A DNA stretch of 64,000 bases from Mimachlamys varia (lineage: Eukaryota; Mollusca; Bivalvia; Pectinida; Pectinidae): contig OX392545.1 in NCBI GenBank assembly GCA_947623455.1, positions 21,984,001-22,048,000 of the forward strand, given 5' to 3'. Shown here one piece after another: positions 1-9,808 of this stretch. Numbering within the stretch: the stretch's first letter is position 1; each line of letters begins with the position of its first letter. The position numbers were made by a program, and so were the translations under genes. A model generated the notes under the pieces. The model was not told the origin of the DNA. It saw only the letters and a program-made list of their open reading frames with translations, and did not search any database.

Positions 1-464
1 GATAGTCCCGACTAAAGTTTGATATTTTTAAATTGATTCAAAATCCAAGATGGCCGCTATGACGTCATACTTTAAAATGTTTAAATGGCTATATCTCAAT
101 AACCGTTTAATGTTCAGATGTTTCAAAAGTATGTTATTGTAGAATACATCTGGGGACAACTTTTTTCTTCTATAAGTTATAACAAAATATGTCTCGTAAA
201 AAAGCGGGGCAGAGGTCAAAGTTAATCTATTTTTAGAAATTTTTCATTTTTTATTATTATTGAAAACTTTTTCTACAGATCAATAGAGTATGACATTCCG
301 ATGATATTGATACCTTCGGTGTCTTGATAGCACTTCCGGTTAAGGTATTACGCCATTGTGAACATTTCCCTATATATTCTATGTTAAAAACCATTTCACA
401 TTTTAAACTTCTTCTCAAATTCCACTAATGGGATTCAGCTCAAACTTGTCTAAAATGATTGTGG
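1..464 (+). repeat. 464-bp subrepeat A
   Basis: First of three tandem ~464-bp subrepeats in U1; the next begin at 465 and 929. The block GATAGTCCCGAC, a YY1-like AAGATGGCCGC and TGACGTCA occurs at the same place in each. The copies differ by scattered substitutions and short indels, so they are older than the whole-unit duplications. Confidence 0.93.
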
Positions 465-928
465 GATAGTCCCGACTAAAGTTTGATATTTTTAAATTGA
501 TTCAAAATCCAAGATGGCCGCTATGACGTCATACTTTAAAATGTTTAAATGGCTATATCTCAATAACCGTTTAATGTTCAGATGTTTCAAAGGTATATAA
601 TTGTAGATTACATCTGGGGAAAACTTTTTTCTTCTATAAGTTATAACAAAATATGTCTCGCAAAAATGCGGGGCAGAGGTCAAAGTTCATCTATTTTTAG
701 AAATTTTTCATTTTTCATTATTTGTGAAAACTATTTCTACAGATCAATAGAGTATGACATTCCGATGATATTGATACCTTCGGTGTCTTGATAGCACTTC
801 CGGTTAAGGTATTACGCTATTGAGAACATTTCCCTATATATTCTATGTTAAGAATCGTTTTACATTTTAAACTTCTTCTCAAATTCCAACAGTGGGATTC
901 AGCTCAAACTTGTCAAAAATGATCGTGG
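465..928 (+). repeat. 464-bp subrepeat B
   Basis: It aligns with subrepeat A along its full length. Diagnostic differences are GCAAAAATGCGGGG near 660 and GCTATTGAGAAC near 815. Confidence 0.93.
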
Positions 929-1316
929 GATAGTCCCGACTAAAGTTTGATATTTTTAAATTGATTCAAAATCCAAGATGGCCGCTATGACGTCATACTT
1001 TAAAAAGGTTAAAATGGCTATATCTCAATAACCGTTTAATGTCCAGATGTTTCAAAGGTATATAATTGTAGATTGCATCTGGGGAAATATTTCTTGTTCT
1101 ACAAGTTATTACAAAATATGTCTCGTAAAACAGCGCAGTAGAGGTCAAAGTTAACCTATTTTTAGAAATTTTTCATTTTTCATTATTTTTTAAAACTTTT
1201 TTCTACTGATCAATAGAGTATGTCATTCCGATGATATTGATACCTTCGGTGTCTTGATACCACTTCCGGTTAAGGTATTACGCCGTTTTGCATTTTCCCC
1301 TATATAATCTATATCA
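929..1316 (+). repeat. Subrepeat C, 3' end diverged
   Basis: It aligns with A and B up to the CCCTATATAATC region near 1300. Unit-specific sequence replaces the last ~75 bp of the subrepeat after that. Confidence 0.9.
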
Positions 1317-2287
1317 AAAACCGTAATTTTGGAACTCTCCTGTGTTTTCTTTATACTCCTTGGCAACAGTAAATAAAAAGTTGCATATACACACATCCCG
1401 ATCGACTGTTATTCCGGTTACTAATTGTATGTAGATAGTTTTCATAGATAAAGCAGATCTTATTGTACGTCTAAGGATATTCGTACATTTAGTTGGTACC
1501 TTTTTATACAGTTTTATATTGTACAGTGCAATATGATCTTTAGGCCTATCGTTGCTACGACGGCCGATCACAGCTAGACCGATAGAAGGAAAGTTGATGG
1601 CTAACGCGAAACTTATTGTATTTCATGAAACTAAATTCATATCTGGTATTGTTTGATATTATACTATATTATCTCATCAATCTAAACATAACAAAGTCAT
1701 CGCAAACGTTTAAAAAACAACAAAATAAGTCTACATGTCAGCCAGTACAAACATACAAAAAATGTACCCGCGGGTCACTGTAAACATTGTGACGTCATCG
1801 GAATGTATAACTTGCAACACTGTATCTTTTTTTGAATACACTAATGAGCGACAGAATGAGGAGCAGCATTAACTTCCATGCGTACATGACAAAGGCTTCA
1901 AGGGGCATTTTATGAGGAGTTTACTGGCATATTAGCTCGCTACAGGCGTCTGCTTCGGACAACTGGAAATTTACATGTCAAACCAGTGAAATGGGACGGG
2001 AACATCCTCTAACATTTGACCCCATATCAATCCGCAATCACATATCAAAATCTACCAAAAGTATACATTTTTGTAAAGTTAAATATCTGTAGATTTCATT
2101 CAATGCAGAATATGTCAACAATTATCTATCTAGATTACTCAGAATCACTGTACTTAACCAGAACAAATTTTCAGTAGGGACTACAAACGTATGAAACACG
2201 CCGTGATAGGCTGATTTAGTTGTGCGAGTCCTTAATAGTGTAAAATACGGTCTTTGTTAGTGAATTAACGGATGCGCATTACAACTA

Positions 2288-2359
2288 GCCGCTTTGGCTC
2301 AAATGGTAAGGCTATAGTTCATTACGATAGAGACCCGGGTTCGATTCCTGGGCGGAACA
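2288..2359 (+). ncRNA. tRNA-like sequence with Pol III promoter, U1 copy
   Basis: A 72-nt tRNA-like sequence. The A box TGGCTCAAATGG (2295-2306) and B box GGTTCGATTCC (2338-2348) fit the internal RNA polymerase III promoter. The T arm is canonical, with a 5-bp stem and loop TTCGATT, and CCGC near the 5' end can pair with GCGG before the 3' end. The anticodon arm does not form a normal 7-nt loop, and the first acceptor positions do not pair. This is therefore more likely a tRNA-derived or pseudo-tRNA transcription unit than a working tRNA. A 12-T run follows 10 nt after the end. The 72 nt look identical in all 15 copies in the window. Confidence 0.65.
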
Positions 2360-2369
2360 CTCAGCAGCA

Positions 2370-2381
2370 TTTTTTTTTTTT
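2370..2381 (+). terminator. T12 run, candidate Pol III terminator
   Basis: Twelve consecutive T residues lie just downstream of the tRNA-like sequence, on the strand expected for RNA polymerase III termination. The same arrangement is present in every unit. Confidence 0.6.
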
Positions 2382-2880
2382 AATTTCTTCTTTTTTTCGT
2401 TGTAATACATCTATACACGTTATTATCGAGACATCGTAGCAGAAATATCTCATTTGATTATCGGGACATGTTTAAACAAATCTCATTTGATTGTCGGAAC
2501 ATATGAAACTGGAGGAGAGATTTTCCCATTGTCGGGACAAGTGCTTTTACGACCGGAAGATACTTAAAATCTGTTAACATTTGATAATTGGGACATACAT
2601 TTCTCAGCAAATATATATATCACTATCTGATCATTTTGTGCGCTTTAAACGAACCGTAATTAGGGCTTAAACTGAGGAAATGTAGTGGTATTATTGGCTT
2701 AACAAAACCTTTTTAACGACTTTGAAAACCTTTTCAAATGCTTACACTTAATTTTGCATTGAACAGCTTTCAGCGGGCATTCATATTACCTTTGAATGCA
2801 AACTTAACGCAGTTCAATACTCATACTTACCATTTTAAGAATCTGTTCATCCCATCAAATTTTAAATTAATTGATCCTGA

Positions 2881-3619
2881 GATAGTCCCGACAAAAGTGT
2901 GCAATTTTAAAGTTGATTCAAAATCCAACAGAAATGATATAGATTATAGGTGAAAAGCCCATCAAATTGTTAGCCAACAATTTCTAGTTAGGGCTTTTCA
3001 CTTTGTGGTGAAAAGTCCTATTGTTTCTGTTCTGTTTATTATTATTATTATTATTATTATTCTTCTGCATTTCATTTTGTGACACGAATTATGCAAAAAT
3101 GGTAAGAGGTATGTCAATTCAGTTAAGCCCATTGTATTTGGCATGAGCCAAAGGGGTGACAGCAACATAACGAAGTAGGTCCAAAATCCAAGATGGCCGC
3201 CATGACGTCATAAGTTAAAAACTTTAAAATAGCCATATTTCAATGACCGTTGGCTGTTCAGAGTTTCTGTAATGATATTATTGTAGACATAAGCCATATC
3301 TAACTTTTTTTGTCACACATTTAGGTACTTTGGAGTTGAAATAAAAAAGTTCGCCATTGGGTCAAAAATCAAAAAAAAAATTTTTTTTTTTTTTTTTTTT
3401 AATTTTAATTTTTTTTGAAATTTGTTTTGACCAATCTATACACAATGTCATTCTGATGAATTTGATGTGTTTAGTTTTTATGTAACACATGTGGTTTCCG
3501 GTATACGCCATATGTAATTTTCCCCTATATAATCTATATAAAAAACCGTTTCACATTTTAAACTTCTTCTCAAATTCCAACAGTGGGATTCAGCTCAAAC
3601 TTGTCTAAAATGATCGTGG
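2881..3619 (+). repeat. Diverged subrepeat D, split by an insertion
   Basis: The first 47 bp (2881-2927) match the start of the other subrepeats. The match resumes at 3182 with the YY1-like/CRE block and runs to 3619. The intervening 254 bp hold hairpins and (TTA)n. D contains an A-run/T-run block at 3371-3400 that the other subrepeats lack. D is the most diverged subrepeat of the unit. Confidence 0.8.
2928..3181. repeat. Hairpin/(TTA)n block inserted in subrepeat D
   Basis: The block is flanked by the 9-bp direct repeat CAAAATCCA (2919-2927 and 3182-3190), as an insertion with target duplication would be. Inside are a nested inverted repeat (GTGAAAAGCCC 2950-2960 with GGGCTTTTCAC 2991-3001, enclosing AAATTGTT 2964-2971 with AACAATTT 2976-2983), a second hairpin (2991-3001 with 3008-3018) and a (TTA)n tract at about 3036-3061. 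In 3559-bp units the second hairpin is absent, which accounts for the 60-bp length difference. Confidence 0.7.
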
Positions 3620-6180
3620 GATAGTCCCGACTAAAGTTTGATATTTTAAAATTGATTCAATATCCAAGATGGCCGCTATGACGTCATACTTTAAAATATT
3701 AAAATGGCTATATCTGAATAACCATTTAATGTCCAGATGTTTCAAAGGTATATTATTGTAGAATTCATCTGGGGACAACTTTTTTCTTCTATAAGTTATA
3801 ACAAAATATGTCTCGTAAAAAAGCGGGGCAGAGGTCAAAGTTAATCTATTTTTAGAAATTTTTCATTTTTCATTATTTGTGAAAACTTTTTCTACAGATC
3901 AATAGAGTATGACATTCCGATGATATTGATACCTTCGGTGTCTTGATAGCACTTCCGGTTAAGGTATTACGCCATTGTGAACATTTCCCTATATATTCTA
4001 TGTTAAAAACCATTTCACATTTTAAACTTCTTCTCAAATTCCACCAGTGGGATTCAGCTCAAACTTGTCTTAAATGATCGTGGGATAGTCCCGACTAAAG
4101 TTTGATATTTTTAAATTGATTCAAAATCCAAGATGGCCGCTATGACGTCATACTTTAAAATGTTAAAATGGCTATATCTCAATAACCATTTAATATCCAG
4201 ATGTTTTAAAGGTATTTTATGGTAGATTACATCTGGGGAAAAATTTCTTGTTCTACAAGTTATTGCAAAATATGTCTCGTACAAGAAGTGCAGCGGAGGT
4301 CAAAGTTAATCTATTTTTAGAAATTCTTCATTTTTCATTATTTGTGAAAACTTTTTCTACAGATCAATAGAGTATGACATTCCGATGATATTGATACCTT
4401 CGGTGTCTTGATAGCACTTCTGGTTAAGGTATTACGCCATTGTGAACATTTCCCTATATATTCCATGTTAAGAATCGTTTTACATTTTAAACTTCTTCTC
4501 AAATTCCACCAGTGGGATTCAGCTCAAACTTGTCAAAAATAGTCGTGGGATAGTTCCGACTAAAGTTTGATATTTTTAAATTGATTTAAAATCCAAGATG
4601 GCCTCTATGACGTCATACTTTAAAATGTTAAAATGGCTATATCTTAATAACCGTTTAATGTTCAGATGTTTCAAAGGTATATTATTGTAGATTACATCTG
4701 GGGACAACTTTTTTCTTCTATAAGTTATAACAAAATATGTCTCGTAAAAAAGCGGGGCAGAGGTCAAAGTTAATCTATTTTTAGAAATTTTTCATTTTTC
4801 ATTATTTGTGAAAACTTTTTCTATAGATCAATAGAATATGACATTCCGATGATATTGATACCTTCGGTGTCTTGATAGCACTTCCGGTTAAGGTATTACG
4901 CCATTTAAAAAAATTCCCTATATATTCTATGTTAAAAACCATTTCACATTTTAAACTTCTTCTCAAATTCCACTAATGGGATTCAGCTCAAACTTGTCTA
5001 AAATGATCGTGGGATAGTCCCGACTAAAGTTTGATATTTTTAAATTGATTTAAATCCAAGATGGCCGCTATGACGTCATACTTTAAAAAGGTTAAAATGG
5101 CTATATCTCAATAACCGTTTAATGTCCAGATGTTTCAAAGGTATATAATTGTAGATTGCATCTGGGGAAATATTTCTTGTTCTACAAGTTATTACAAAAT
5201 ATGTCTCGTAAAACAGCGCAGCAGAGGTCAAAGTTAACCTATTTTTAGAAATTTTTCATTTTTCAATATTTTTTAAAACTTTTTCTACTGATCAATAGAG
5301 TATGTCATTCCGATGATATTGATACCTTCGGTGTCTTGATACCACTTCCGGTTAAGGTATTACGCCGTTTTGCATTTCCCCCTATATAATCTATATAAAA
5401 AACCGTAATTTTGGAACTCTCCTGTGTTTTCTTTATACTCCTTGGCAACAGTAAATAAAAAGTTGCATATACACACATCCCGATCGACTGTTATTCCGGT
5501 AACAAATTGTATCTAGATAGTTTTCATAGATGAAGCAGATCTTATTGTACGTCTAAGGATATTCGTACAAGTTGGTACCTTTTTATACAGTTTTATATTG
5601 TACAGTGCAATATGATCTTTAGGCCTATCGTTGCTACGACGGCCGATCACAGCTGGACCGATAGAATGAAAGTTGATGGCTAACGCGAAACTTATTGTAT
5701 TTCATGAAACTAAATTCATATCTGGTATTGTTTGATATTATACTATATTATCTCATCAATCTAAACATAACAAAGTCATCGCAAACGTTTAAAAAAAAAA
5801 ACAACAAAATAAGTCTACATGTCAGCCAGTACAAACATACACGCGGGTCACTGTAAACATTGTGACGTCATCGGAATGTATAACTTGCAACACTGTATCT
5901 TTTTTTGAATACACTAATGAGCGACAGAGTGAGGAGCAGCATTAACTTCCATGCGTACATGACAAGGGCTTCAAGGGGCATTTTATGAGGAGTTTACTGG
6001 CATATTAGCTCGCTACAGGCGTCTGCTTCGGACAACTGGAAATTTACATGTCAAACCAGTGAAATTGGACGGGAACATCCTCTGACATTTGACCCCATAT
6101 CAATCCGCAATCACATATCAAAATCTACCAAAAGTATACATTTTTGTTAAGTTAAATATCTATAGATTTCATTCAATGCA
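3620..6180 (+). repeat. Satellite unit U2, left part
   Basis: Left part of the unit interrupted by the Polinton. Full subrepeats start at 3620, 4084, 4549 and 5013, one more than in U1, which explains the 4014-bp length. The sequence breaks off at TCAATGCA (6173-6180) and resumes at 16059. Confidence 0.95.
6173..6180 (+). repeat. Left target-site duplication TCAATGCA
   Basis: It is repeated directly at 16059-16066. The uninterrupted site is visible in U3 at 20073-20080 followed by GAATATG, so the two copies are an 8-bp duplication made on insertion. Confidence 0.9.
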
Positions 6181-6549
6181 GTAGTACAAAAGTGAGGATA
6201 CGAGCGCAGGGTCACCCGGTGCATTCCCTATATAATCCTTACCACCTCCCTGGCACCTCCCTAGTGGCACCCCCCTTGACAGGGGGGTACCGATGACGTC
6301 ACAAATGGAGCACCTCCCTAGTGGCACCCCCCTTGACAGGGGGGTACCGATGACGTCACAAATGGAGGGTTATCCAGTGCATAAAAATGACCCTCAGGGG
6401 GGTACCGATGATGTAACGGGGGTTATGCCCCCTCCCGTCAATGGGGTTGCTGATGACGTAATTATGGCCACGCCTCCTTCCCATCATGAGGGGTACCGAT
6501 GATGTCATGACGTGTTTGGATTTTCCAATCTATTTCGACCGATTGCATC
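6181..6549 (+). repeat. Left terminal inverted repeat
   Basis: It is inverted relative to 15722-16058. The outer ~230 bp match the other arm base for base by eye. Inside that the left arm is ~32 bp longer and several segments differ, and the match returns around TTTGGATTTTCCAATC. Both arms are GC-rich compared with the AT-rich satellite. Confidence 0.92.
6254..6367 (+). repeat. Two 57-bp direct repeats in the left TIR
   Basis: The copies are 6254-6310 and 6311-6367. Each contains a 7-bp stem hairpin (ACCCCCC, 6-nt loop, GGGGGGT), then GTACCGA and a CRE-like palindrome TGACGTCA. A third, partial relative (GGGGTACCGATGATGT) appears further inside, near 6399-6414. Confidence 0.9.
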
Positions 6550-6600
6550 GCAGTCAAACTTCTACAACATTATATAAAATAACAAAGCACTTCTTATGTA
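6550..6600. other. Short AT-rich spacer inside the left TIR
   Basis: Unique AT-rich sequence between the TIR and the duplicated 3'-flank cassette. No gene is seen. Confidence 0.6.
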
Positions 6601-6821
6601 CAATATTTTATTTTCCCCGTCGCGATTGAATGAATGTAGGTCGGAGAGCCATCCTACATCCATCCTTACAAAGAATACCTAATCTATCATGGACAAATGA
6701 ATATTTACAACTACACGAGAGCCATCTATCACCCATCCTGTAGTACTTGAGCGATCTGTGAACGTCCTTTCCCATATTACGGGGTCCTGACATTGGACCT
6801 TTCTAGGATAGTTCACTCTCC
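6601..6821 (-). repeat. Cassette copy 1, after the integrase gene
   Basis: It aligns in direct orientation with 9869-10094, the end of the polymerase gene and its downstream flank. Shared blocks are ACGGGGTCCTGA, CCTTTCTAGGATAGTTC and CTCTCC on the plus strand. Read on the minus strand, the codons just after the integrase stop repeat the last codons and stop of the polymerase gene, so this copy carries a fossil polymerase C-terminus. A 61-codon frame on the minus strand (6608-6793) is broken in the other copy and is not supported as a gene. Confidence 0.8.
6607..6612 (-). promoter_or_regulatory. Candidate poly(A) signal after the integrase
   Basis: AATAAA on the minus strand, about 210 bp past the integrase stop and the first such hexamer noted in that stretch. 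It could end an integrase or a shared ATPase-integrase transcript. Confidence 0.45.
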
Positions 6822-7975
6822 TACAAATCGGTTATATCGGACGCATTGATCCAGGAGTTAAATTTCTTCGGCCAGTGAAGCCATTTCACATAGTATTGTT
6901 TGTTTCGACCCTTTCCTCTGGTTTTCAGAGTGGTCTCCACTTTCCACATATCATCGTCCCTGACATCTATTTTCTGTAGCTCGGACTGGTAGAATGTTCC
7001 TTTGATCTCGTCTCCATCATAGTCTTTGACTCTATACACTGCTAAGCCTCCGCGAAGTATCTTTTGAGAAATGGTGAATATCTCCCCCGTCCATTTTTGG
7101 TCATATTCTCGGGAGAAAAGGTTTCTCAAATGGGACAGCCTTACTTTATCTCCAACTTTAAACTTAAAAGGTTTACGAACCTTCTTCGTTTTCGGTAAGA
7201 CTGGTTGTTTTCTCGGCCAATACATTCTCCACCAGATAGACGTCTCATTATCTTTAGACACATTCACTGGGGACATACCAATCGTCCGGTGATATGTTTG
7301 ATTATAGCTGTCAGCAAACGTTTGTAATTGCTTAACGTATTCATAGTTTCTTCTGTGTGTGAAATACCTGTACAATCTGGATTTTATGGTCTTGATGACA
7401 CGCTCAGATACTGCTGCTTTGGATTCGTTTTGCGCATAGAGATGTTGTATGTCGTATCTATTCAGGAGTGCATTCACCTCTTTCGATCTAAATTCCTGAC
7501 CTTTATCGGTACGTATCCGACCAGGCTGTCTCCCTTTGGATAAAATGTCTTGTAGTGCTTTCACAACAGATACACCTTTCTTGTCTTTGAGGGCTCTCAT
7601 CCACAGATACTTTGAGAACACGTCAATGACAACAAGTATATAAGCATAACCATCGTTTTCACTCTTGAACTTGACCATGTCCATGAGATCAGCCGACCAT
7701 TGGTCGTCGATACCCGTCACAATGATTTTGTTTCGCTTGAATGGACGTCGGATGGATCTCTGAAGGCTGTACGGCTCTTGACGTTGCAACCATTTTCTTA
7801 TTTTATATTTGCTGATGACGTATTTTCCCTCTTTTCGTACATATCTAAACAATTTGTCGGGTCCGGAGAAACTCCCCGCCTTTGCAGGGTTATAATAAAT
7901 ATCTCTTAAATAATCCTCCCAGGAAGGCATCTTTCCTCGTCGAGTGCTAGACGTTGAAATGAAACTTTTAGACAT
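6821..7975 (-). CDS. Polinton integrase with chromodomain (rve family)
   Basis: Retrovirus-like DDE integrase, 384 residues, expected to join element ends to target DNA in the nucleus. The catalytic core spans about residues 82-240, with D96 (in WSADLMD), D157 (in RTDKGQEF) and E191 (in AAVSERV). The D157-E191 spacing of 33 intervening residues is shorter than the 35 of retroviruses. An SH3-like DNA-binding region follows (about 270-335, KFKVGDKVRL), then a chromodomain at about 344-384 (MWKVETTL, YYVKWLHWP, NSWI). The N-terminus is basic, without a clear HHCC finger. The start ATG lies 17 bp after the ATPase stop, with a TATAAATA octamer between. That octamer is too close to this ATG for a normal TATA-driven start, so M16 could be used if it is the promoter. 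All catalytic residues are present and the frame is intact. Confidence 0.95.
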   Translation of the reverse strand: MSKSFISTSSTRRGKMPSWEDYLRDIYYNPAKAGSFSGPDKLFRYVRKEGKYVISKYKIRKWLQRQEPYSLQRSIRRPFKRNKIIVTGIDDQWSADLMDMVKFKSENDGYAYILVVIDVFSKYLWMRALKDKKGVSVVKALQDILSKGRQPGRIRTDKGQEFRSKEVNALLNRYDIQHLYAQNESKAAVSERVIKTIKSRLYRYFTHRRNYEYVKQLQTFADSYNQTYHRTIGMSPVNVSKDNETSIWWRMYWPRKQPVLPKTKKVRKPFKFKVGDKVRLSHLRNLFSREYDQKWTGEIFTISQKILRGGLAVYRVKDYDGDEIKGTFYQSELQKIDVRDDDMWKVETTLKTRGKGRNKQYYVKWLHWPKKFNSWINASDITDL

Positions 7976-7984
7976 GATACACTA

Positions 7985-7992
7985 TATTTATA
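7985..7992 (-). promoter_or_regulatory. TATAAATA octamer before the integrase
   Basis: Same octamer as before the ATPase and polymerase genes, placed exactly in the gap between the ATPase stop and the integrase ATG. A TSS ~30 bp downstream would fall inside the annotated coding sequence. Confidence 0.45.
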
Positions 7993-8628
7993 TCAGTTTT
8001 CATCTATATCGGAGTCATCATCTGATTTATCAACTTCGGAGTCGTCGTCTGATCCATCATCTTCGGAGTCATCGTCCCACAACTCTTCTAAAACATGACG
8101 ATTCTTTTTAAGTGCCATCTTGATCGCTTTACTATCTCCATAACCATCTTCTATGAAGTCTGTTACATCATCCATAATCTTTTTGTGAATCTTGCCATTT
8201 CTTAGCTGAAGAACGTACTGGATAATGGCTTTATAATTTTGGTAAAATTGCTTCATATCTTCAGATTCCATTTTCTCGTTCGCTTTCGTCTGTGCTTCGT
8301 CATCAGACATGCCCTCGTTTACGTATTTCTCATACTTTTTATTCCATTTAACCTCGTTCGAAGACTCTGCTTCATTCATCAAGGATTTGAAAACCTCATT
8401 TTCTTCACTTTCATCACTTTCCTCGTCAGACTTGTATGAGATCCACCTTTTTTGTTCTGGTTCCTCTTCGTCTATTGATTCTCGTTTCCTTTTACGGGAA
8501 TCGTTTTCTGGACACCAGGTTTTCAAGTGTCTCTGTAAATCGTGTATGTCTTGGAACATGATACCACAATCATCACAGGCGGACATCTCTTCTTGTAGTA
8601 GATGTGTTTCGTCTACAGTTTGCTGTTG

Positions 8629-8659
<31 letters not shown>

Positions 8660-9345
8660 TTGGAATACGTCTGCTCGGTTGGAGTATCAGCCTCAAAATG
8701 AGCATTAGCTTGATCTTTCTGTCCTTTTATAGGCTGTACAGAAAATATGTCACTGCGCATGCGTAACGATTCTGGAGTGGATGGCTTCAAATCGACGAGA
8801 AGATATCCGTACGGTTTACTGGTAGCCTGTTTGAAATGCGTCATCAGATGTTGTACATTTTCGGGATACATCTGTCTTGCAAGAGTCATGACCTGCTGTT
8901 TATCGATAGGATTGTTGAACAATACCAAATAGTGGCAATTCCTCCTCTGTGTTGGATCTTTGTTGTAGTAAAGGTTTTGATTGATGGCTATGACTGATAA
9001 ATTTCTGTGGTGGCTCCCTTCCGTAAATAATTCGTTTATGCGAGGGTCCTTACTCGCTGACGACATGAGATCATCCAATATTACCAAGTTTTTAACACTG
9101 GGATTTATGAAAGAATCTTGATCTAAATCCATAGGAATCCCTTTGATGAATTCTACTGAAGGGTAGACTGTTGCTTTGATGACGTCATAAAGTGGTTGCC
9201 ACCGTTTGTACAGCCATAAAATACGCTGTGGTGGTGGTGATACTTTTACCATACAATTTTGAAGCAGTGTTTTGACAAAATAAGTCTTTCCACACGAGGT
9301 CGGTCCCGAAACAGTTGCAGTAAATGGATGTTTAAATACCAACTC

Positions 9346-9379
<34 letters not shown>

Positions 9380-9430
9380 GTAAATGTATGGTGTGCTAAC
9401 TGTACAAAACCATCTTTATTGGAAAGTCCG

Positions 9431-9478
<48 letters not shown>

Positions 9479-9529
9479 GTAAATGTATGGTGTGCTAACT
9501 GTACAAAACCATCTTTATTGGAAAGTCCG

Positions 9530-9571
<42 letters not shown>

Positions 9572-9750
9572 GTAAATGTATGGTGTGCTAACTGTACAAA
9601 ACCATCTTTATTGGATAGTTCGTGCTGCTGCTGCTGCTGCTGATTGGTATTAACAAATCCCTCTCCGTCCGAATGCTTATGTCTTAGGTGACGTTTTAAA
9701 TCATGTGGCCAGATATATTCACTAAAGCAAATACGGCACTGGTGCTTCAT
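7993..9750 (-). CDS. A32/FtsK-type packaging ATPase with polyQ tracts and zinc fingers
   Basis: 585 residues. The ATPase core starts near 136 (ELVFKHPFTATVSG), with Walker A GPTSCGKT at 149-156, Walker B NLVILDD at 221-227 and a polar motif AINQNL at 255-260. In Polintons and related viruses this ATPase family drives genome packaging. A C2H2 finger lies at the N-terminus (C5, C8, H21, H26) and a C2HC finger at 393-414, followed by a basic RKRKR patch and a helical, strongly acidic tail ending in D/E/S runs. Between the first finger and the P-loop are four glutamine tracts (6, 13, 15 and 11 Q) separated by a nearly identical 18-residue spacer. A fifth tract of 14 Q lies at 365-378, between the ATPase and the second finger. 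The layout suggests polyQ linkers, and the C-terminal part could be a fused second Polinton protein. ATG at 9748-9750 in acceptable context; the frame is intact. Confidence 0.92.
8618..8664 (-). repeat. CAG repeat coding polyQ (C-terminal tract)
   Basis: Glutamine-coding trinucleotide run, with mixed CAA/CAG codons toward the minus-strand 3' end and pure CAG elsewhere. It encodes the 14-Q tract that separates the ATPase core from the second zinc finger. Confidence 0.9.
9343..9642 (-). repeat. CAG/minisatellite expansion in the ATPase gene
   Basis: Four CAG runs alternate with three copies of a ~54-bp non-CAG spacer (plus-strand copies start near 9379, 9477 and 9571). The spacers are almost identical, whereas the CAG runs differ in length. 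The unit was therefore duplicated as a minisatellite and the CAG runs then changed length independently. All changes keep the reading frame. Confidence 0.9.
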
Positions 9751-9808
9751 GTTGATGTGTTCTCGTCGGTGTCCAGGTATGAAATGACAAAGTTTTAGAT
9801 TTCAGGTC

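Larger units (their letters stand above)
1317..2880. other. Non-repetitive part of the satellite unit
   Basis: This segment occurs once per unit and has no internal tandem structure. It holds an isolated CRE palindrome TGACGTCA at 1791-1798, the tRNA-like cassette at 2288-2381 and an AT-rich stretch near 2611-2620. The open frames here are short, AT-rich, lack recognisable domains, and at least one is broken in U2 and U3. I see no gene. Confidence 0.8.
1..3619 (+). repeat. Satellite unit U1 (3619 bp)
   Basis: Subrepeats A, B and C start at 1, 465 and 929. The non-repetitive part runs from about 1316 to 2880 and the interrupted subrepeat D from 2881 to 3619. U1 is a mosaic: its A-C block matches U6-type units, it has the CC form of the near-palindrome at 2724-2740, and its D half matches that of U2/U3 (for example the stretch after the CRE at 3204-3215). 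Confidence 0.95.

Noticed and set aside
28..219. 63-77 codon minus-strand frames repeated in the subrepeats
   Set aside because: They follow the 464-bp subrepeat, have no recognisable domain and are present only because the DNA is repeated. The YY1-like/CRE block falls inside them.
1314..1571. 85-codon minus-strand frame in common units
   Set aside because: The frame is lost in the 4014-bp and X subtypes through small indels, so it is not maintained.
2288..2359. Functional tRNA gene
   Set aside because: The anticodon arm lacks a 7-nt loop and only part of the acceptor stem pairs, so I call it tRNA-like only.
2738..2953. 71-codon plus-strand frame in every unit
   Set aside because: Its conservation equals that of the surrounding non-coding DNA in near-identical units. 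It has no domain and ends inside the hairpin block.
1..3619. CRISPR array or rDNA-type repeat
   Set aside because: Repeats are long and contiguous without unique spacers, and no ribosomal RNA sequence is recognisable.
6293..6502. 69-codon frame within the left TIR
   Set aside because: It is a by-product of the tandem 57-bp repeats. The other arm diverges in its inner part and the peptide is low complexity.
6608..6793. 61-codon minus-strand frame after the integrase
   Set aside because: It lies in the duplicated 3' cassette, and the other copy of that cassette has stops and a frameshift in the same frame.
9419..9643. Cysteine-rich plus-strand frame opposite the ATPase
   Set aside because: PolyC is the antisense reading of the CAG tract encoding polyQ.
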